Translations under genes and position numbers: made by a program | Part shown: one piece after another, positions 56,221-64,000 of the stretch | Layout of the letters: each line of letters begins with the position of its first letter | How positions within the stretch are numbered: position 1 is the first letter of the stretch | The notes under the pieces: generated by a model | Told to the model about the DNA's origin: nothing | Databases searched by the model: none | The model's input: the letters and a program-made list of their open reading frames with translations, nothing else | Origin: Candidatus Thermoplasmatota archaeon | Lineage (GTDB): Archaea > Thermoplasmatota > SW-10-69-26 > JACQPN01 > JAJPHT01 | Length of the DNA stretch: 64,000 nucleotides | Direction: 5' to 3' | NCBI GenBank assembly: GCA_035540375.1 | Contig: DATLGO010000103.1 | Span: forward strand, 1 to 64,000

Positions 56221-56697
56221 ATGTCCGCCCATAACCGCCGCCATGTCGCCGTGCTCGCCCTCGCCTGCATCCTCGCCGCGCCCCTCGCCATCGGCGAGCG
56301 CGAAGCGCCGATCGTCGACGACATCGTCGTCGCGCGGGACGCGCTCGCTCCGCTCGAGTTGACCCAGACGCAATGCGGGGGAACGGCGCCGCTCGTCAAG
56401 CAGTGCACGACGGTGTTCTACGCGCGGTACCACCTCGTGATCGAGATCAACGGCTGCTACACGGGCGACATCCACATCCAGCTCCGGGACACGAAGATCA
56501 CGGCGTACCCGAAGTCGAACCGCGACTGGCACATTGGCGTCGTCTGCGGCGTCATCGTCGACGCGTACGCGACCGGCACGCTCTACGCGAACCGGGAGAC
56601 GGGCGCGACCGCGACGACGAGCTCGCTCTTCGGCCTCGTGAAGGCCGGAAGCCAGGATCCCGGCGTGGGACCCTGGACGGTCCGCTACACCTTCTAG
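56221..56697 (+). CDS. Secreted 4-Cys protein, copy 2
   Basis: 158 residues. A signal peptide (HVAVLALACILAAPLAIG) precedes a domain paralogous to copy 1: TQCGGTAPLVKQC, GCYTGDIHIQLRDTK, VVCGVIVDAY and GVGPWTVRYTF. GGAGG precedes the ATG. Its stop overlaps the convergent uvrC stop by four bases. Tandem duplication of an exported domain of unknown role. Confidence 0.77.
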   Translation: MSAHNRRHVAVLALACILAAPLAIGEREAPIVDDIVVARDALAPLELTQTQCGGTAPLVKQCTTVFYARYHLVIEINGCYTGDIHIQLRDTKITAYPKSNRDWHIGVVCGVIVDAYATGTLYANRETGATATTSSLFGLVKAGSQDPGVGPWTVRYTF

Positions 56698-58520
56698 GCC
56701 CCGAGCGCCTCGCGGATGCGGCGGGCGAGCGCGCGGCTCACGCCAGGAACGCGCGCGAGGTCCTCCTCGCGGGCCTCCCGGACGGCCTCGACGCTCCCGA
56801 AGTGCGCAAGGAGGACGCGCTTCTTCGCGGGGCCCACGCCCTCGATGCCGTCGAGCGCGCTCTGCGTGAGCGCCTTCGCGCGCAGGCGCCGCTGATACCG
56901 GAGGGCGAAACGGTGGGCCTCGTCGCGCGCCCGCATGGCGGGCTGGAGCCCCGGCGCGCTTCGCGGCAGATCGACCGGCCTGACGCGTCCCGGGAGCCAC
57001 AGCTCCTCCTCGCGCTTCGCGAGCGCGACGACCGGGAGGGAGGCGAGCCCGAGGGCGTCGAGCGCGTCCTTCGCGGCCTTGAGCTGGCCGACGCCGCCGT
57101 CGATGAGCACGAGGTCGGGCAGCGCGGACGCCTCCTTGAGGACGCGCGCGTAGCGGCGCTCCACGACCTCGCGCATCGCCGCGTAGTCGTCGTTCCTGTC
57201 CTCGCGGACCTTGAACGTCCGGTACCGGCTCTTCGCGGGCGATCCGTCGACGAGCACCACGAGGCTCGCGACGACGCCCGCGCCTCCAAGGTGCGAGATG
57301 TCGAAGCACTCGATGACCTTGGGCGGCGAGGCCAGGCCGAGGGCGCGCGCGAGGTCCGCAAGCTCCTCCGCGTGCTCCACCTCGCCGCGCTTCAGGCGCT
57401 CGGACCCGAGCTTGAACGCGGCGTTCTTGCGCGCGAGGTCGAGGACGCGGCGCTTGTCCCCGCGGTGCGGAGCTTCGATCGAGACCCTCCCGCCGCGTCG
57501 CTCCGCGAGCACGGCCTCGATCGCCGCGGCGTCCGGAAGGACGACCTCGACGACGAGCGTCGGCGGGATCGCGGGAAGGTTCTCGTAGTAGCGACGGACG
57601 AATTCGCCGACGAGCTCGGCTTCGGGCTTGTCGGCGGATCCCCGACGAAAGAAGAAATGCTCCTGTCCGACGACGCGCCCCCCGCGCGAGAGCGTCACGA
57701 CGCCCACCGCGAGGCCTCCTTCGCGGACGACGACGAACGCGTCGAAATCGTCCACCGACTTCGAGAAGACGGCTTGACGCGCGAGCGTCGAGGTGACGGC
57801 GCGCAGCCGGTCCCGGAAGAGCGCGGCCCGCTCGAAGGCCTCGCTTCTCGAGGCCTCTTCCATCTCGCGCGTGAGGCTCCTCGAGATGGCGGTCGTATCG
57901 CCCTTGAGGAAGCGCGTCGCGTCGGCCGCGGCGCGCGCGTAGGCGGCGTCGGGCTCGCTCGTCGCGAGGTCGGGCTCCTTGTCGGGCGCCTTCGCCCGCC
58001 GCTCGGCGGCCTCCTTGATGCAGGGACCCCAGCAGAGGGCGAGCTGATACGATAGGCACCCGCCGGGGATGAGCTCCTTGCAGTCGCGGATGCGGAAGAC
58101 CTCGCGCACGACCTGCAGGGTCTTGCGCGCCGCGCCCGCGTCCGGGAACGGGCCGAAGGTCGCGCCCGCGGGCGGCACGTCGCGCACGACGCGGATGCGC
58201 GGGTAGTCGTCCGCGGTGAGATGGAGGTAAGGGTACCGCTTGTCGTCGGTGAGGCGCACGTTGTACCGCGGCTTTTCCTTCTTGATGAGCGCGCTTTCGA
58301 GGAGGAGCGCCTCCTTCTCCGTCGCGGTGAGGATGACGTCCACCGTCGCGGCGCGCGCGAGGAGACCCTCCTTCCGGACCTCGACCTCCCCGGGCTTGTA
58401 TTGCGAAAGCCTCGCGCGGAGGTTCGCCGACTTCCCGACGTAGAGGACCCTGCCGTCGGCGTCCTTGAAGAGGTAGACGCCCGGCTCCTCGGGGTAGTCG
58501 GCAGGGTCGAGCGCGATCAC
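56694..58520 (-). CDS. uvrC: Excinuclease ABC subunit C
   Basis: 608 residues from GTG 58520. The N-terminal GIY-YIG nuclease (GVYLFKDADGRVLYVGKS) contains a catalytic Arg in NLRARLSQY. A Cys-rich block follows (GGCLSYQLALCWGPC), then the UVR motif region, the RNase H-like nuclease (ECFDISHLGGAGVVAS, DLVLIDGGVGQL, HRFALRYQR) and a C-terminal helix-hairpin-helix pair. Makes both incisions in nucleotide excision repair with UvrA/UvrB. Archaeal Uvr genes are generally viewed as acquired from bacteria. Confidence 0.96.
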   Translation of the reverse strand: MIALDPADYPEEPGVYLFKDADGRVLYVGKSANLRARLSQYKPGEVEVRKEGLLARAATVDVILTATEKEALLLESALIKKEKPRYNVRLTDDKRYPYLHLTADDYPRIRVVRDVPPAGATFGPFPDAGAARKTLQVVREVFRIRDCKELIPGGCLSYQLALCWGPCIKEAAERRAKAPDKEPDLATSEPDAAYARAAADATRFLKGDTTAISRSLTREMEEASRSEAFERAALFRDRLRAVTSTLARQAVFSKSVDDFDAFVVVREGGLAVGVVTLSRGGRVVGQEHFFFRRGSADKPEAELVGEFVRRYYENLPAIPPTLVVEVVLPDAAAIEAVLAERRGGRVSIEAPHRGDKRRVLDLARKNAAFKLGSERLKRGEVEHAEELADLARALGLASPPKVIECFDISHLGGAGVVASLVVLVDGSPAKSRYRTFKVREDRNDDYAAMREVVERRYARVLKEASALPDLVLIDGGVGQLKAAKDALDALGLASLPVVALAKREEELWLPGRVRPVDLPRSAPGLQPAMRARDEAHRFALRYQRRLRAKALTQSALDGIEGVGPAKKRVLLAHFGSVEAVREAREEDLARVPGVSRALARRIREALGA

Positions 58521-58561
58521 GCGGGGCGATGGTCCCCGCGCGGCCAAAGCTCTTTCGCGGC

Positions 58562-59296
58562 TCAGAGGAGGCCCCTCGCGCGGATGGCCTTCACGACGTC
58601 CCGGCCCCATGTCTTCGGCGGCTCGCGCGCCGGATGGCGGACCTCGACCACGGGGAATCCGTCGGGGAGCGCCGCGGGAAGCCGCTCCCCCGCGTGCCGT
58701 CCCACGGCGACGGCGCCGCGCGGCGCCAGGATGTCGAGGAGGCCACGCACGTTCGCGCGGAACGCCTCCTCGAGGTCGGCGCGGCGCCGCAGTCGCGCCT
58801 CCTCCGGGGTCACGTTCCAGGGCTTCCTGTCGCGATCCACGTAAAGGAGCGGCGAATACGGGAACACGCACACGTCGGCGCCGAAGGCCTCGGGGCCGCC
58901 CCAACCGTGGTCGATCATCGTGTAGACGCAGAGGCTCGACCGCTCGTAGGTGAGCACGAGCAGGTCGCGAAGGGACTTGGGCGCGCGACCGGGGATCTCC
59001 TCGTCGAAGCCGAGCTTCGGAAGACGCGAGCGCGCGGTGCGCACGTCCGTGAACGGGACGCCGGTCTGCGTCGCTCCGTACGGTCCCGGGTTCAGCGCCA
59101 CGAAAAGGAGTGAGCCCTTCTCGCGGGGCTGGTAATGGCGGAGCCACCGCTCGTGCACGTCCCATGCATAGTCGTACGGGAGATGGACGTCGATGCCGGT
59201 CTCGCGCGCGACGCGGCGGCGGATCGTCGCGTTCGCGTCCACCACGCGGCGCGTGTGCGCGACGAACGCCTCGACGTCGACCTTCCCGCGCGCCAC
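58562..59296 (-). CDS. SMUG1-like uracil-DNA glycosylase
   Basis: 244 residues. Active-site block ALNPGPYGATQTGVPF near residue 70 is close to the SMUG1 GMNPGPFGMAQTGVPFG. The C-terminal HPARE matches the HPSP loop position. YTMIDHGWGGPEAFGADVC and VCVFPYSPL lie between. Removes uracil or related damaged bases. Lies between uvrA and uvrC with a 7-base gap to uvrA, forming a repair operon. Confidence 0.88.
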   Translation of the reverse strand: MARGKVDVEAFVAHTRRVVDANATIRRRVARETGIDVHLPYDYAWDVHERWLRHYQPREKGSLLFVALNPGPYGATQTGVPFTDVRTARSRLPKLGFDEEIPGRAPKSLRDLLVLTYERSSLCVYTMIDHGWGGPEAFGADVCVFPYSPLLYVDRDRKPWNVTPEEARLRRRADLEEAFRANVRGLLDILAPRGAVAVGRHAGERLPAALPDGFPVVEVRHPAREPPKTWGRDVVKAIRARGLL

Positions 59297-59303
59297 GTCC
59301 CAC

Positions 59304-62186
59304 CTACCGCTTGCGGGCTCGCGTCTTCGGGATCTTCGCGACGGGCGCGACGCGGCGCGGCGCGAGGAGCGGCTTCAGGAACTGGCCCGTGTAGGACCCC
59401 GGCGTCGCGGCGAGCGCCTCCGGCGTGCCGGCCGCGACGACGTGACCGCCCTTCTCGCCGCCCTCGGGCCCGAGGTCGACGATCCAGTCCGCGCATTTGA
59501 TCACGTCGAGGTTGTGCTCGATCACGAGCACGGTGTTCCCCGTGTCCGCGAGACGGTTCAGAACCTCGAGGAGGCGCCGGATGTCCGCGAAGTGGAGGCC
59601 GGTCGTGGGCTCGTCGAGGATGTAGAGGGTGCGGCCCGTCGCGCGCTTCTGCAGCTCCGTCGCGAGCTTCACGCGTTGCGCCTCGCCGCCCGAAAGCGTC
59701 GTCGAGGACTGGCCGAGGCGCATGTACCCGAGCCCGACGTCGTGGAGGGTCTGGAGGGATCGCGCGACGTGCGGCACGTTCTCGAAGAAGGCGAGCGCTT
59801 CCTCGATGCTCATGTCGAGGACGTCCTTGATCGTCTTGCCCTTGTACTTCACCTCGAGCGTCTCGCGGTTGTACCGGGCGCCCTTGCAGACGTCGCAGTG
59901 CACGTAGACGTCGGCGAGGAAGTGCATCTCGATCTGCACCATCCCGTCGCCCTCGCACGCCTCGCAGCGGCCCCCCGCCTTGTTGAAGGAGAAGCGCCCC
60001 GGATCGTAGCCGCGCGTCTTCGCGTCCGGCGTCGCGGAGAACAGCTCGCGGATGTGCGTGAACACGCCCGTGTAGGTGGCGGGGATCGAACGCGGCGTGC
60101 GGCCGATCGGCGACTGGTCGATGATGATGACCTTGTCGATCTCGTCGACGCCCTCGAGGCCCTTGTGGGCGCCGGGATGCTCCGTCGAGCCGTAGAACTG
60201 GCGCGCGAGCGCCTTGTAGAGGATATCGTTCACGAGCGTCGACTTGCCGGACCCCGAGACGCCGGTGACGCACACGAACCGCCCGAGGGGAAGCTCGACG
60301 TCCTCGCCCTTGAGGTTGTTCTCGCTCGGGGCGCGCACGACGAGCGCCTTCCCGTTGCCGGGGCGGCGCTCCTTCGGGACCTCGATCGCCTCGCGGCCCG
60401 AAAGGTACGCGCCCGTGAGGCTCTTCGGATTCGACTCGACCTCGGCGGGCGTCCCGTGCGCGACGACGTGGCCCCCCGCCTCGCCCGCGCCGGGGCCGAG
60501 GTCGAGCACGTAGTCCGCCGCCCGGATCATCTCCTCGTCGTGCTCGACGACGATGAGCGTGTTCCCGAGGTCCTGCAATCCCTTGAGGGAGCGGATGAGG
60601 CGCTGGTTGTCGCGCTGATGGAGGCCGATCGAGGGCTCGTCCAGGATGTAGAGGACGCCGACGAGGCCGGACCCGATCTGCGTCGCGAGCCGGATCCGCT
60701 GCGCCTCCCCGCCCGAGAGCGTCGCGGAGGCGCGGTCGAGGGTGAGGTAATCGAGGCCGACATCCACCATGAAGCGCAGGCGGGCGCGGATCTCCTTCAC
60801 GACCTCGCGGCTGATGAGCCGCTCGCGGTCCGTGAGCCGCGACTCCATGCCGTTGAACCAGTCGACGAGACGACCGACGGGAACCGCGCAGAGGTCCGCG
60901 ATGCTCCGGTCGTGCACCGTGACGCCGAGGACCTCGCGCTTGAGTCGCGAGCCCTTGCATCCCTTGCAGGGCTTCGTCGCCATGAGCGCCTGGATCTTCT
61001 CGCGCTTGCCCTCGCTCTCGGTGTCCTTGTAATAGCGCTCGAGACGCGCGACGATCCCTTCGAAACGCTCCGTTCCTTCCCACGTGAAGGAGCCGGTCTT
61101 CGAAGTGAAGCGCATCGAGATGTCCTCCTTCGAGCCGTAGAGGACGGCGTTGCGCTGGCGCTCCGTCATGAGCTTCCAGGGCGTGCGCAGGTCGAAGCCG
61201 TAGTGCTTCGCGACCCATTGGAGCTCCTTGAGGATCCACGGCGAGGAGGAGAGGACCGTGCCGTGGAGGGCGCCGTTCGAGAGGGACTTGCCGGCGTCCA
61301 CGATGACGACGCCGGGGTCCACCTCGAGGTTGAAGCCGAGGCCCGTGCAGTCGGGACACGCGCCGTGCGGCCCGTTGAAGGAGAAGTTGCGCGGGGCGAT
61401 CTCCGGCATCGAGAAGCCGCACTTCACGCAGGCGAGCTTCTCGGAGAGGACCAACTCCTCCTTGTCCGCGACGACCGAGAGCTGGCCCTCGCCGAGCTTC
61501 AGGGCCTGCTCGACGGCGTCCGTGAGGCGCGTCCGGAACGCGTCGTCTCCCTTTTTCGAGACGAGGCGGTCGAGCACGACGTCGATCGAGTGCTTCTCGT
61601 ACCGCGCCATCTTCCAGTCGTCGTCGACGGTCCCGAAGGCGCCGTCGACCCGCAGGCGCTGGTAGCCCTTCGACTTGAGGTCGAGGATGAGCTTCTTGTA
61701 CTCCCCCTTGCGGTCCTTCACGACGGGCGCGAGGACCTGCAGCTTCGTTCCCTCGGGAAGCGCGAGAAGGCGGTCGACGATCTGCTCCGCGGTCTGCTTC
61801 TCGATGACCGTGCCGTCGTTGGGGCAGTGGGGGATGCCCGTGTTCGCGAAGAGCACGCGCAGGTAGTCGTAGATCTCCGTGATCGTGCCGACGGTCGAGC
61901 GCGGGTTCTTCGACGTCGTCTTCTGGTCGATCGAGATGGCGGGCGAAAGGCCCTCGATGGAGTCCACGTCGGGCTTCTCCATCTGGCCGAGGAACTGGCG
62001 CGCGTAGGCGGAGAGGGACTCGACGTAGCGCCGCTGGCCTTCCGCGTAGAGCGTGTCGAACGCGAGGGAGGACTTGCCGGATCCCGAAAGGCCGGTGATG
62101 ACGACAAGCTCGTTGCGCGGCAGGGTCACGTCGATGTTCTTCAGGTTGTGCTCCCGCGCGCCACGGATGACGATCTGATCCTTCAT
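59304..62186 (-). CDS. uvrA: Excinuclease ABC subunit A
   Basis: 960 residues from [19 protein letters not shown]. Two ABC ATPase modules: Walker [10 protein letters not shown] near 33 and GVSGSGKST near 640, with two LSGGEAQR signatures. Zinc fingers follow the CVKCGF...CPDC and CEACEG...CDVC patterns. Damage-recognition subunit of the excision nuclease. First gene of the uvrA-glycosylase-uvrC run; uvrB is not in the window. Confidence 0.97.
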   Translation of the reverse strand: MKDQIVIRGAREHNLKNIDVTLPRNELVVITGLSGSGKSSLAFDTLYAEGQRRYVESLSAYARQFLGQMEKPDVDSIEGLSPAISIDQKTTSKNPRSTVGTITEIYDYLRVLFANTGIPHCPNDGTVIEKQTAEQIVDRLLALPEGTKLQVLAPVVKDRKGEYKKLILDLKSKGYQRLRVDGAFGTVDDDWKMARYEKHSIDVVLDRLVSKKGDDAFRTRLTDAVEQALKLGEGQLSVVADKEELVLSEKLACVKCGFSMPEIAPRNFSFNGPHGACPDCTGLGFNLEVDPGVVIVDAGKSLSNGALHGTVLSSSPWILKELQWVAKHYGFDLRTPWKLMTERQRNAVLYGSKEDISMRFTSKTGSFTWEGTERFEGIVARLERYYKDTESEGKREKIQALMATKPCKGCKGSRLKREVLGVTVHDRSIADLCAVPVGRLVDWFNGMESRLTDRERLISREVVKEIRARLRFMVDVGLDYLTLDRASATLSGGEAQRIRLATQIGSGLVGVLYILDEPSIGLHQRDNQRLIRSLKGLQDLGNTLIVVEHDEEMIRAADYVLDLGPGAGEAGGHVVAHGTPAEVESNPKSLTGAYLSGREAIEVPKERRPGNGKALVVRAPSENNLKGEDVELPLGRFVCVTGVSGSGKSTLVNDILYKALARQFYGSTEHPGAHKGLEGVDEIDKVIIIDQSPIGRTPRSIPATYTGVFTHIRELFSATPDAKTRGYDPGRFSFNKAGGRCEACEGDGMVQIEMHFLADVYVHCDVCKGARYNRETLEVKYKGKTIKDVLDMSIEEALAFFENVPHVARSLQTLHDVGLGYMRLGQSSTTLSGGEAQRVKLATELQKRATGRTLYILDEPTTGLHFADIRRLLEVLNRLADTGNTVLVIEHNLDVIKCADWIVDLGPEGGEKGGHVVAAGTPEALAATPGSYTGQFLKPLLAPRRVAPVAKIPKTRARKR

Positions 62187-62272
62187 GGCGTGAACCGGTC
62201 CCGGGGGCGACCATCCGCCGTGATGCTATTTGGGCGTTCCGCCGGAGGTGGGCGAACCTGCGGCCGCGCGGG

Positions 62273-63322
62273 CTAGCGTCCGAGCTGCGGGTCGCCGTGG
62301 CCGCCGAGCGCCGGAGCCTGCTCCGCGACCGAAAGGCGGGGTTCGAGACGCCCCACGATCGCGCCGGCATGGTTCGGGACGGCGGGGCGCCACCATTCTC
62401 CGAGCACCTCGAGGGCGCGGGGGTCGAGCCAGGCGAGCTGGCGGCAGGCCTCGACGACGGCGGGCGGCACGGCGCGCCACGCGCCGTCCTCCACCTTTAC
62501 GACGAGGGCGCGGCCGGTCTCGAGGTCGATGACGCCCTCGATGCCCTCGCCGCCCGCCTTCGCGAGGAGCCGGCCCTCCGAGGCCTCCATGAGATCGGTG
62601 TCGAAGCGTCCCGTGCCCGCCACGTGCCAGGGCGACCCGCCCCACGCGGCAAAAAGCGGCGCGAGCGCTTCGGCGTCTTTCGGGGGCGCGTCGCGCCAGG
62701 CGTCCACGCGGCCGAGCCTCGCGAGGGCCGTCGCAAGCGACCGCAGGGGAAGCGCGGCGTTCGGCGCGCCGCAGCCGTCCACGCCCCATCGAAGGGCGTC
62801 GAGCCGGAGGCCCGAGTAGCGCGCGACGGCCTCGGCGATCGCGCGCTCGAGCGGATGGGCGGGATCGAGGTAGCCCTCGAGGCTCCACCCGTTCAGGCGG
62901 CAGGCGACGAGCATCGCCGCGTGCTTCCCGCTGCAATTGTTGTGGATCGCGAGGGCGCGTCCATCGCCGAGCCTCGCGGCCGTCGGCGCGTGGTACGGCG
63001 CGTGGGCGCCGCACGCGAGACGCTCCTCCTCGACGCCGCCTTTCGCGAGGAGCGCGCGGACGGCCTCGACGTGTCCGGCTTCGCCCGAGTGGCTCGCCAT
63101 CGCGACCGCGATCTCCCGCGGCTCGAGGCCGAGCTTCCCGAAGCCGGGAGCGCGCAGGAGCGGCAGCGCCTGGAGAGGCTTGAGAACGCTCCGGGCGAAC
63201 GTCACGAAACCCGCGTCGCCCGCGCCCGCCACGACCCGGCCCGTCGCGTCCGCGACCGCGAGGTGCACGCGGTGCAGGCTCTCGATCGCGTCCCCGCGCC
63301 GGACCTCGACGACGGCCACCAC
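62273..63322 (-). CDS. Asparaginase, Rhizobium AnsA / PF06089 type
   Basis: 349 residues. Motifs of the thermolabile-type asparaginase family: ARSVLKPLQALPLL near residue 44 (Ser and Lys), MASHSGEAGHV near 75, HNNCSGKHAAML near 125 (Cys and Lys), VDGCGAP near 180. These are the beta-lactamase-like catalytic residues of the Rhizobium enzyme. Hydrolyses asparagine to aspartate and ammonia. ATAAGG about 28 bases before the start suggests a leaderless message. Confidence 0.9.
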   Translation of the reverse strand: MVAVVEVRRGDAIESLHRVHLAVADATGRVVAGAGDAGFVTFARSVLKPLQALPLLRAPGFGKLGLEPREIAVAMASHSGEAGHVEAVRALLAKGGVEEERLACGAHAPYHAPTAARLGDGRALAIHNNCSGKHAAMLVACRLNGWSLEGYLDPAHPLERAIAEAVARYSGLRLDALRWGVDGCGAPNAALPLRSLATALARLGRVDAWRDAPPKDAEALAPLFAAWGGSPWHVAGTGRFDTDLMEASEGRLLAKAGGEGIEGVIDLETGRALVVKVEDGAWRAVPPAVVEACRQLAWLDPRALEVLGEWWRPAVPNHAGAIVGRLEPRLSVAEQAPALGGHGDPQLGR

Positions 63323-63358
63323 GCGCCCCGGAGACCGGACCCGGTGAATAAGGTTGAC

Positions 63359-64000
63359 TCAGAGGAAACGGTCGAGCGTCGTCTCGGGGCGGCCAGGCTC
63401 CTCGGGAAGACGCTCGACGAGACGCTCGAGCGGGTCCGCGTCCTCGGGACGCTTGTCGCGTCGCCACCGCGCGATGCGCGGGAATCGCACCGCGACGCCG
63501 CTTGCGTGGCGCGAGCTCGCCTGCACGCCTTCGAACGCGATCTCGAAGACGAGCTTCGGCTCGACCGACCGCACGGGGCCGTGCCGGGCCCTCGTGTGCC
63601 GACGGATCCAGCGGTCGAGCTCCACGTTCTCGGCGTCCGTCAGGCCGCCGTACGCCTTCGCGACCGGGACGAGGCGGTGGCCGTCGACGAGCGCGAACGT
63701 GTGGTCCGTGTAGAGGCCCGCGCGACGGCCCGATCCGGGCTCGCTCGACACGAGGACCGCGTCCACCGTGAGGGGCTCGACCTTCCACTTCCACCAATCG
63801 CCGCGCGGACGACCCGCGCGGTAGGGCGACGTCGAACGCTTCAGCATCAGGCCTTCCGCGCCTCGATCGCGCGCGCCGCGCCGCAGCATCGCGGCATGGT
63901 CCCAGTCCGCGACCGCGAGGACGGGCGACACGCGCAGCGCCCGCGGACCGTCCGCGAGGCGCGCCTCGAGCCGACGACGACGCTCCGCGAGCGGGTGTTG
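63359..64000 (-). CDS. ATP-dependent DNA ligase, C-terminal part (partial)
   Basis: 213 codons open to the window edge; the 5' end lies outside. EGLMLKRSTSPYRAGRPRGDWWKWK covers nucleotidyltransferase motifs IV-V when read with its flanks. It is followed by an OB-fold (DAVLVSSEPGSGRRAGLYTDHTFAL, then LVFEIAFEGVQASSRHASGVAVRFPRI, cut here). The ETTLDRFL end resembles the tail of the short ligases linked to Lhr helicase. Met 63931 is internal, not the start. Confidence 0.87.
   Translation of the reverse strand, partial: QHPLAERRRRLEARLADGPRALRVSPVLAVADWDHAAMLRRGARDRGAEGLMLKRSTSPYRAGRPRGDWWKWKVEPLTVDAVLVSSEPGSGRRAGLYTDHTFALVDGHRLVPVAKAYGGLTDAENVELDRWIRRHTRARHGPVRSVEPKLVFEIAFEGVQASSRHASGVAVRFPRIARWRRDKRPEDADPLERLVERLPEEPGRPETTLDRFL

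Overview
The window comes from a very GC-rich archaeon. The evidence is a set of archaeal information-processing genes: MCM helicase, the C-terminus of a family B DNA polymerase with a PCNA-binding peptide, NMD3, DUF424, TATA-binding protein, ZPR1 and archaeal SepF. Archaeal pantoate kinase next to CoaBC agrees with this. A euryarchaeal lineage such as Thermoplasmatota is my guess from gene content; no rRNA is present to place it. Many host genes look leaderless: a short AT-containing box (CTTGAAG, CCTTAAGG, CATAAGG or similar) lies 25-31 bases before the start codon.

Layout. 1-13.5 kb is host backbone: polB end, an intergenic stretch with repeated origin-box-like motifs, mcm-DUF424-nmd3, a creatininase-family enzyme, a DEAD-box helicase, a CBS protein, a secreted Asp-rich repeat protein, a dehydrogenase/DJ-1 pair, carbonic anhydrase, a MEDS-domain histidine kinase and secreted proteins. 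At about 14.54 kb an oxidoreductase gene stops mid-domain and runs into a small membrane-protein ORF.

From there to about 26.8 kb is an accessory element that looks like an integrated tailless virus. It has a membrane-anchored HerA/FtsK-type ATPase, several tiny membrane proteins, a tandem pair of closely related 126-residue beta-rich proteins (candidate capsid proteins), a chain of small genes joined by ATGA overlaps, AbrB-like and winged-helix regulators and a serine recombinase. Several of these genes have strong Shine-Dalgarno sites, unlike the host genes. A 976-residue lipoprotein with cysteine-bearing FN3-like repeats, a fragment resembling the ATPase gene and an AbiEii-like remnant lie inside.

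26.8-33.1 kb is a defence island: a GIY-YIG-like nuclease, McrB with two EVE-like modules plus McrC, and, convergent to them, a two-gene operon of an unrecognised 277-residue protein and a SIR2-family protein with a zinc knuckle. The SIR2 pair is the best candidate for an undescribed system.

33.1-64 kb is host again: two tandem TIM-barrel hydrolases, a HupE-type metal permease with two secreted partners, a methyltransferase, enoyl-CoA hydratase, TBP, SepF, ZPR1, a membrane HTH regulator, DHH phosphoesterase, prenyl diphosphate synthase, tRNA-Gly(CCC), CoA biosynthesis (coaBC, pantoate kinase), RtcA, MidA-like methyltransferase, an SGNH/MBOAT O-acyltransferase pair, citrate synthase, a repair cluster (uvrC, SMUG-like glycosylase, uvrA), an asparaginase and the C-terminal part of an ATP-dependent DNA ligase that runs off the window.
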